The notes beneath the pieces were generated by a model. That model was not told where the DNA came from. It was given only the letters and a program-made list of their open reading frames with translations, and did not search any database. 64,000 nucleotides of DNA from Seonamhaeicola sp. ML3 (GTDB taxonomy: Bacteria > Bacteroidota > Bacteroidia > Flavobacteriales > Flavobacteriaceae), in assembly GCF_023273855.1 (NCBI RefSeq), contig NZ_CP096884.1:620001-684000 (forward strand). Reading direction: 5' to 3'. Position numbers and translations under genes: made by a program. The first letter of the stretch is position 1. The number at the start of each line of letters is the position of its first letter. Below are positions 58,844-64,000 of the stretch, in pieces.

Positions 58844-59083
58844 TTAGCTAAGGGTTTTACTCTCTAGTTGTAACTAGACTCAAACCAGTGACTTTCGAGT
58901 TTTAAACTGAAACAAACCTCTTATCCATAAATTAAAAAAAAGAGAGTTCTACAAAGAGCCGTATGCTATAGAGGGTACAATTGAGGAATTTCCTTTTCAG
59001 GGTAAACAGTTCTAGCTTAAAGTCAAAACTAGTTGATAGTCCAGTAAAACAAAACAGAAGTTGTCAAAGAGATTGGGTTTTTG
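58844..59083. other. Spacer containing a decayed tRNA 3' fragment
   Basis: No gene is visible. Bases 58872-58906 match the minus-strand tRNA-Met 3' fragment at 61158-61192 in 28 of 35 positions by eye, including CTCAAACCAGTGAC against CTCGAACCAGTGAC (T-arm). It looks like an old, eroded attachment site. Confidence 0.55.
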
Positions 59084-59539
59084 TTATGTTAGCTTTACGT
59101 TAACAGCATTCATTCCTTTTTGACCTTTCTCAAGCTCAAATGAAACCTTATTATTTTCAGAGATTTCATCAATAAGACCGCTAATGTGAGTAAAGTATTT
59201 TTCTTGGGTTTCCGAATCTATAATAAACCCATAACCTTTAGATTGATTAAAAAATGAAACTGTACCTTTTCTTATTGGGTCAAAATCTTCAGTTTCATCT
59301 TCCTTTTTAGGAATGGCAACCTCTATATTTTTAGCTTTTATTTTAACTTTCTTAGAAGGATCAGGTGGGGTGTCGGTAAGTTGACCATTATGGTCTACAT
59401 AGGCAAATTCAATCCCTTTTTTTCCACTTTCCTTTGCTTCAATTTTTCGAGCTTCCATTTTCTTTCTTTTTTCTTCACGTTTTTTAAGACGTTTTTTTTC
59501 TCTTTCGCTCTTACTAAAGGATTGTTGTGATTTGCCCAT
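59084..59539 (-). CDS. Cold-shock-domain protein with basic N-terminal extension
   Basis: This 151-residue protein has a very basic Lys/Arg/Glu-rich N-terminus (about 1-40), a linker, and a C-terminal cold-shock domain (about 88-151; GTVSFFNQSKGYGFII with RNP1-type KGYGFI and RNP2-type YFTHI). Probably an RNA-binding protein. It is downstream of the short csp gene on the same strand. Confidence 0.9.
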   Translation of the reverse strand: MGKSQQSFSKSEREKKRLKKREEKRKKMEARKIEAKESGKKGIEFAYVDHNGQLTDTPPDPSKKVKIKAKNIEVAIPKKEDETEDFDPIRKGTVSFFNQSKGYGFIIDSETQEKYFTHISGLIDEISENNKVSFELEKGQKGMNAVNVKLT

Positions 59540-59640
59540 AAATTATTTGATGTAATTCAATATACTATTATTAATTTAATTATGATGGAAAAAGCCTATT
59601 ATTTTGAAATAATAGGCTCTTAAATGAAAAATATATTTTA

Positions 59641-59832
59641 TTAAATAACTGCTACATTTACAGCATTCAACCCTTTTTTTCCTTGTTGGGTATTAAACTC
59701 TACTTTGTCATCTTCTCTAATGTCATCAATCAACCCTGAACTATGTACAAAAATGTCTTCTCCTGATTCTGATGATGTAATGAACCCAAATCCTTTTGAG
59801 TTGTTAAAAAATTTTACTGTGCCTTCTTGCAT
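59641..59832 (-). CDS. Cold-shock protein, CspA family
   Basis: This 63-residue protein is a bare cold-shock domain (GTVKFFNNSKGFGFITS, DIFVHSSGL) with RNP1 KGFGFI and RNP2 IFVH. The frame opens 22 codons earlier, but MQEGTVKFF is the standard start. A promoter about 205 nt upstream implies a long leader, as in many cold-induced csp mRNAs. Confidence 0.95.
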   Translation of the reverse strand: MQEGTVKFFNNSKGFGFITSSESGEDIFVHSSGLIDDIREDDKVEFNTQQGKKGLNAVNVAVI

Positions 59833-60165
59833 CTTTACTAAATTATAAATTATTAAATATTTTTTTGTTGAATTAACTCCTAAATAAGTACACAACAATT
59901 CATAAACATTAAACTGCTTTAAAATACTTAAACAACTAATAAAGTAATGATGAAATAGAGAAGGTAAGAAGAGAAAAACTCGAAAAAACTAATTACTAAA
60001 TACTACCTTGAAAACTGAAAAGGTGTCCTATTCGAACATTGCAAACATAGGCTTTTATTCTCACAAAACAACTATGTTTCTATGAAAACAAATATAAACT
60101 TGCTTTTAAACTTAATCACCAACACAACTTAAAGATTAGATAACGAAACCTTTAAGTAATATACT
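59833..60165. other. Long leader of the csp gene and its promoter
   Basis: No gene lies in this 333-nt gap. On the minus strand the -7 box TATGTTTG (60042-60049) with TTG 19 nt upstream (60069-60071) predicts transcription from about 60035, giving a leader of about 200 nt before the csp ATG. Confidence 0.6.
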
Positions 60166-60924
60166 TTAATTCTTTTTAGTATTAGTGTTATTCTTATACT
60201 TTATCTTAACATAAATTAATTTATTCCTGCTTTTAGGATTTTCTCTTTGCTCTATTTCAAACTTATCTATTGATTTTATTAAGGGGGTCAGTTTATCGAA
60301 ACCATAATTTCTTGAATCAAAATTTGGTTGTTTTTTCTGCAATAAACTTCCAACGTCTCCTAGAAACGCCCAACCATCATCATCCGAAATATCTCTAATT
60401 GTAGTTGAAATAAAGTTTATTTCTTTTCTTGTTATCTTATCAATTGCAGGTTTGGTAGATTCTTTGGTTTCGTCTTTTTCTCCAGCTTGTGATTTAAGAA
60501 TCTCAATGTAAATAAACTTATCACAAGCTACTATGAATGGGTTAGGTGTCTTTTTTTCTCCAATTCCAATCACCTGCATTCCTGCCTCCCTTAATCTTGT
60601 AGCTAGCCTCGTAAAATCACTATCACTAGAAACCAGACAAAAGCCACCGACCTTACCGCTATAAAGTATATCCATGGCATCAATTATCATTGCCGAATCG
60701 GTAGCGTTTTTACCCGTAGTATAACCATACTGTTGAATTGGTGTTATGGCGTTTTCTAGGAGTAGTTTTTTCCACTTTGCTAAACCTGGTCTTGTCCAGT
60801 CACCATAAATCCTTTTAATTGTTGGGCTGCCGTATTTGGCAATCTCTTCCATCATTTCTTTAACATTTGCTGAAGGAATATTGTCTCCATCAATTAAGAC
60901 AGCTAGATTAACATTTTGAGTCAT
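60166..60924 (-). CDS. NYN domain protein with LOTUS/OST-HTH domain
   Basis: This 252-residue protein has an N-terminal NYN (LabA/DUF88) ribonuclease-like domain with acidic motifs LIDGDNIP, TDSAMIIDAMDIL and SSDSDFTRLATRL, then a linker and a C-terminal LOTUS/OST-HTH domain (about 165-245; DDGWAFLGDVGSLLQKKQPN). Such proteins are thought to bind and cut RNA. It lies between the tRNA remnants, in the same orientation as the csp genes. Confidence 0.9.
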   Translation of the reverse strand: MTQNVNLAVLIDGDNIPSANVKEMMEEIAKYGSPTIKRIYGDWTRPGLAKWKKLLLENAITPIQQYGYTTGKNATDSAMIIDAMDILYSGKVGGFCLVSSDSDFTRLATRLREAGMQVIGIGEKKTPNPFIVACDKFIYIEILKSQAGEKDETKESTKPAIDKITRKEINFISTTIRDISDDDGWAFLGDVGSLLQKKQPNFDSRNYGFDKLTPLIKSIDKFEIEQRENPKSRNKLIYVKIKYKNNTNTKKN

Positions 60925-61105
60925 TTGGTTCTTTTAGATGTTATAAATAAGACAATTAACGAATAATATATCTTTTACCATAACTAAACTACTTTTAATA
61001 ATTACTTAACCTTTAAATTCATGTGACAAATCTAATTTGAGTTGTTATTGTTGAGCAAAGTAAACAACGATGGCTAAAAAATGTTATACAAGTGTTGTGT
61101 GGAAA

Positions 61106-61139
61106 AATAAAAAAAGGGCTTCAATCTCTTGAAACCCTT
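61106..61139 (-). terminator. Terminator of the disrupted tRNA locus
   Basis: On the minus strand AAGGGTTTCAA pairs with TTGAAGCCCTT (one mismatch) and is followed by TTTTTTT. It lies just after the tRNA 3' fragment and probably belonged to the original tRNA. Confidence 0.75.
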
Positions 61140-61150
61140 GTCTTTGCTAG

Positions 61151-61192
61151 TAGCGGGAACTGGACTCGAACCAGTGACCTTCGGGTTATGAG
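61151..61192 (-). other. tRNA-Met 3' fragment, probable integration site (att)
   Basis: The minus strand reads CTCATAACCCGAAGGTCACTGGTTCGAGTCCAGTTCCCGCTA over two overlapping pieces: the anticodon loop CTCATAA (anticodon CAT), the variable loop, T-arm and acceptor 3' strand with discriminator A. The 5' half of the tRNA is missing; the homology stops in the anticodon loop. That pattern is produced when an element integrates into a tRNA and displaces its 3' end. The intact tRNA would then lie beyond the window's right edge. Confidence 0.75.
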
Positions 61193-61498
61193 TTCTCAGA
61201 ACATGCTGATTTAAACGCATTTACTGAGCTCACAAGCCGCCATTTTATAAAATCGTATGCAAAAACGTATGCAGTTTTTGGCTTTCCGGTTATTGAAAAT
61301 ATTTACTGCAATTTAAGGAAAGCTGGCGATTTCTGGTAAAATCTTGTTGAATAAATTCATGGGCAAATAAAAATCTATAATTACGGGAAACCATATTGCT
61401 TTTGTATGAAAAACATTTATTTTTATTTAACTAAAACTTTATGAAAATAAACACAATTGTGTTTAACCAACTATTGTAGCGTAATACAAAACAAACCT
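61193..61498. other. Left-end sequence of the putative island, upstream of rmuC
   Basis: No gene is visible. It holds an 8-bp direct repeat CGTATGCA at 61254-61261 and 61266-61273 (12 bp apart), like integrase arm-type sites, and the perfect 18-bp palindrome TAAACACAATTGTGTTTA at 61448-61465, a possible operator 34 nt before rmuC. Confidence 0.55.
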
Positions 61499-63034
61499 AT
61501 GAATACGGATATTATACTTTTGATTGTGTTGATTGTTTTATTAGTAATTAATATAATTGTTACGCTTTCGAAAAAGATAAAATTAGACTTTGATATTGAA
61601 GATAGTTTTGACCAAACAAAAAATTCTCTAATAAAATTTGATGGTACTCTCGAAAAAACGGATAAAACCATTAAAGACGAGTTTCAAAGAAATCGAGAAG
61701 AAACAAATAGCTCTTCAAAAACACAAAGAGAAGAACTAACAAAATCCTTGGATAACTTTAAAGAAGGTTTTGACACCAATACTAAAGCACTAAATGAACT
61801 TTTAAAAGATAGGTTTGACTCATTTAGTAAACAGCAAAATGAAATAAACCAGAAAAATCGTGAGGAAAATAACACTGCATCAAAAAACCAAAGAGAAGAA
61901 CTAACTAAGTCATTAGATAATTTCAAAGATAGTTTTGATAATAATACTAAGAGGTTAAACGATTTATTGAAAGACAGATTTGATTCATTTAGTAAAAAGC
62001 AAAATGAGATTAATCAAGAATCAGAAAAAAGGATTAAAGAAGTTAAAGAATCGGTTGAAAAACAGCTTTCAGATATAAGAAAAGACAATACTGAACAACT
62101 CAATGAAATGAGAAAAACTGTTGACGAAAAACTTCAAAAAACAATAAATGACAGATTAAGTCAATCATTTGAAACGGTCGGAAAACAGTTGAAATCTGTT
62201 CAAGAAGGCTTGGGTGAAATGAAAAATTTGGCATCAGATGTTGGTGGTCTAAAAAAAGTATTGAGTAACGTAAAAATGCGTGGCGGAATTGGAGAAGTTC
62301 AATTAGCTATGTTATTGGAACAAATACTTGCACCTGACCAATACGAAGCGAATGTAAAAACAAAAAAAGGAAGTTCATCTACAGTAGAATTTGCAATTAA
62401 ACTTCCAGGAAAAGACGATTCAAGTAGCGTTGTTTGGTTACCAATCGATGCAAAATTCCCAAAAGATATTTACGAAAAACTTCAAGATGCATACGAAGAT
62501 GGCGACCCAAGTCAAATTCTTTCAGCCCAAAAAGAACTTGACGGTACAATTAAGAAAATGGCCAAAGATATTAGCGAAAAATATCTTGACCCACCAAACA
62601 CTACTGACTTTGGTGTAATGTTTTTGCCATTTGAAGGGATTTACGCAGAAGTTGTCAGAAAATCAGCTTTGCTTGAGACGTTACAGAGAGATTATAAAAT
62701 TATAGTTACTGGACCTACTACATTGGCCGCTATTTTAAACAGTTTACAAATGGGCTTTAAAACCTTGGCAATTCAAAAAAGAAGTAGTGAAGTTTGGACT
62801 GTATTGAGCGATGTAAAAAAGGAGTTTAAGAATTTTGGCGGAATGATGCAAAAGGCTCAAAAGAATATTCAAACTGGTTTAAATCAGTTGGACGATGTTA
62901 TGGGAGTTAGAACAAGAGCAATCCAAAGAAAATTGAAAAATGTAACATTGCTCGAAGAAAAAACAGAAAATATCATCCCAGAATTAAACGACAGAATTTT
63001 AGATTTCGATGATGACGAAAAAGAAAATGAATAA
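61499..63034 (+). CDS. rmuC: DNA recombination protein RmuC family, with internal duplication
   Basis: This 511-residue protein has an N-terminal membrane helix (about 4-24), a long coiled coil (about 40-260), and the RmuC core (about 265-480; KMRGGIGEVQLAMLLEQIL, LPIDAKFPKDIYEKLQDA, VMFLPFEGIYAEV). The coiled coil contains two consecutive 55-residue units (residues 65-119 and 120-174) that are nearly identical. RmuC proteins limit certain rearrangements. The frame opens at a TTG (61457), but the ATG at 61499 is preferred. It lies within the putative island. Confidence 0.93.
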   Translation: MNTDIILLIVLIVLLVINIIVTLSKKIKLDFDIEDSFDQTKNSLIKFDGTLEKTDKTIKDEFQRNREETNSSSKTQREELTKSLDNFKEGFDTNTKALNELLKDRFDSFSKQQNEINQKNREENNTASKNQREELTKSLDNFKDSFDNNTKRLNDLLKDRFDSFSKKQNEINQESEKRIKEVKESVEKQLSDIRKDNTEQLNEMRKTVDEKLQKTINDRLSQSFETVGKQLKSVQEGLGEMKNLASDVGGLKKVLSNVKMRGGIGEVQLAMLLEQILAPDQYEANVKTKKGSSSTVEFAIKLPGKDDSSSVVWLPIDAKFPKDIYEKLQDAYEDGDPSQILSAQKELDGTIKKMAKDISEKYLDPPNTTDFGVMFLPFEGIYAEVVRKSALLETLQRDYKIIVTGPTTLAAILNSLQMGFKTLAIQKRSSEVWTVLSDVKKEFKNFGGMMQKAQKNIQTGLNQLDDVMGVRTRAIQRKLKNVTLLEEKTENIIPELNDRILDFDDDEKENE

Positions 63035-63048
63035 TAGAGTACTGCTCA

Positions 63049-63176
63049 CAACAAAGATGGCTATAAGTAATTGCTTGTTCTCGATTACTTCTGAAAATCC
63101 TCGTGGATTTTCAGTTTGGTTTGTACTTGCAAAATTAAATGCTAACCCATTTAACTATTCATATCCTATACCACTA
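63049..63176. repeat. attC-like imperfect palindrome, copy 2
   Basis: It begins with ATGGCTATAAGTAATTGC (63057-63074), which differs from copy 1 at one position. A perfect hairpin CTGAAAATCC-TCGT-GGATTTTCAG lies at 63091-63114, and the right flank AACTATTCATATCC partly pairs with the left. It starts 14 nt after the rmuC stop. The GTT core seen in copy 1 is not clear here, so this copy may be decayed. Confidence 0.5.
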
Positions 63177-63198
63177 GCACCAATACAACCAAACAACA

Positions 63199-64000
63199 AT
63201 GGGATTAAAATTTAGAAGAAGACAAAAATTATTTCCGGGTTTCTATGTAAACTTTAGTGCGAGTGGAATTAGCACTACTTTAGGTATTAAAGGATTTAAT
63301 GTTAGTCTCAATAAGAACGGAGCTTATTTAAACACTGGAATTCCAGGAACTGGAATCTATGACAGAAAAAAAATTACTGACTGGGAATCTAAAAAACAAA
63401 AATCTGAAGACTTTGTACCAGAGCTACAACAAACCGAAAACTATTTCCTTCCAGAAAATTTAAGAGGCGAAATAAAAAGTAAAAATGCTTCAGAAGTTAC
63501 TACACATGGTTTAGTAGAGTTAAAAGAGACATTAGTTGCGGCAAATAAAGAAATGGTTGCGATTAAAAAAGAAATTTCGCAACTTGAAAGAAAGGTTAAA
63601 AATTCAAATACTTTAAAAATAATCTCAAAAGTATTTTTAATTGGATTTTTAATTAAATGGTTCGATAACGATTATATCGAGAAAAAGGAATATTTAGTCA
63701 ATTTAAAAAAACAAGTTACGGAATGCCATATTGATATAGAAATCGATATGGATAGAGTTCTAGATGAAAAATATTTGAAACTAAAACTTGCTTTTGATAA
63801 TTTACTAGAATCGTCTTTAACTTGGGATATTACAAATGCAATTCCAAATGAAGATAATCGCTCTTCAGCCTACAGAGATATTGAAAGAATACGAACAAAA
63901 ATCAGATATGAAAAAATTCCATTTTTAAATTCTGTTTACGAAGCAATGTGTTTCCAAAATCAAAATGGAAGTAATATTTACATTTATCCTGGGTTTGCGG
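63199..64000 (+). CDS. DUF4236 domain protein (C-terminus cut by window edge)
   Basis: The open frame from ATG at 63199 to the window edge gives 267 residues so far. The N-terminal 55 residues (MGLKFRRRQKLFPGFYVNF, SASGISTTLGIKGFNVSLN, LNTGIPGTGIYD) match DUF4236. The rest, with a coiled-coil stretch and a possible membrane segment, was not recognised. It is likely part of the same island as rmuC; the two genes are separated by the attC-like palindrome. Confidence 0.8.
   Translation, partial: MGLKFRRRQKLFPGFYVNFSASGISTTLGIKGFNVSLNKNGAYLNTGIPGTGIYDRKKITDWESKKQKSEDFVPELQQTENYFLPENLRGEIKSKNASEVTTHGLVELKETLVAANKEMVAIKKEISQLERKVKNSNTLKIISKVFLIGFLIKWFDNDYIEKKEYLVNLKKQVTECHIDIEIDMDRVLDEKYLKLKLAFDNLLESSLTWDITNAIPNEDNRSSAYRDIERIRTKIRYEKIPFLNSVYEAMCFQNQNGSNIYIYPGFA

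Noticed and set aside
61151-61240. Complete tRNA at 61.15-61.24 kb
   Set aside because: The minus-strand sequence before the anticodon loop (GAGCTCAGTAAATGCG) mimics a D-arm but does not pair into a cloverleaf, so only the 3' half is supported.

Overview
The window comes from the chromosome of a member of the Bacteroidota, almost certainly a (probably marine) Flavobacteriaceae species. The evidence is AT-rich DNA, the 16S/23S sequences, genes that mostly lack Shine-Dalgarno sites, Bacteroidota-type promoters (TTTG or TTG, about 19-20 nt, TAnnTTTG), and family-typical genes: a Porin_10-like putative porin beside rnhB, a GSCFA protein, DUF4230, DUF5522 and DUF4136 proteins, and a long flavobacterial aromatic amino acid hydroxylase. 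Most of it is housekeeping chromosome; accessory DNA is limited to one small cassette (about 16.2-17.5 kb) and the right end (about 58.9-64 kb).

Layout. 1-2.0 kb: a FadL-like outer membrane protein (cut by the window edge) and coaX, then tRNA-Phe. 2.3-7.9 kb: a complete rRNA operon on the minus strand (16S, tRNA-Ile, tRNA-Ala, 23S, 5S) with two tandem promoters. 8-16.2 kb: putative porin, rnhB, a mosaic lipoprotein, a structured non-coding RNA, a nucleoid-associated protein, a SelW-like protein and PPK2. 16.2-17.5 kb: a 'mobile mystery' A/B pair (regulator plus broken Fic gene) with three spaced operators and an attC-like palindrome. 17.5-31.9 kb: lipB, lysS, hemL, a cell-wall glucosaminidase, a PLP deaminase, bestrophin, aromatic amino acid hydroxylase and enoyl-CoA hydratase. 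32.1-39.5 kb: a two-component system with a small membrane protein, a beta-propeller protein, two membrane proteins and a GSCFA protein. 39.6-46 kb: alaS diverging from an M23 peptidase/MerR pair, then a lemA-TPM-TPM operon. 46-55.8 kb: TlpA-type thiol-disulfide protein, an ABC transporter/GntR operon, der, era and an FKBP. 55.8-58.9 kb: a KDG kinase/KDPG aldolase operon diverging from its LacI-type regulator around an unusually long perfect palindrome. 58.9-61.2 kb: two cold-shock-domain genes and a NYN-LOTUS protein lying between two tRNA 3' remnants. 61.2-64 kb: the start of a probable tRNA-integrated island carrying rmuC, a second attC-like palindrome and a DUF4236 protein cut by the window edge.

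Functional themes. The eda/kdgK/lacI cluster catabolises 2-keto-3-deoxygluconate, the product of uronate (alginate, pectin or ulvan) breakdown. der, era, lysS, alaS and the rRNA operon serve translation and ribosome assembly. The least explained material is non-coding: two promoter-plus-terminator units that look like small RNAs (about 10.32-10.43 kb and 13.74-13.92 kb), a family of degenerate 7-nt tandem repeats in at least seven spacers, a shared element just downstream of the -7 box of stable-RNA promoters, two related attC-like palindromes 45 kb apart, and a tRNA-Met 3' fragment with a decayed second copy.
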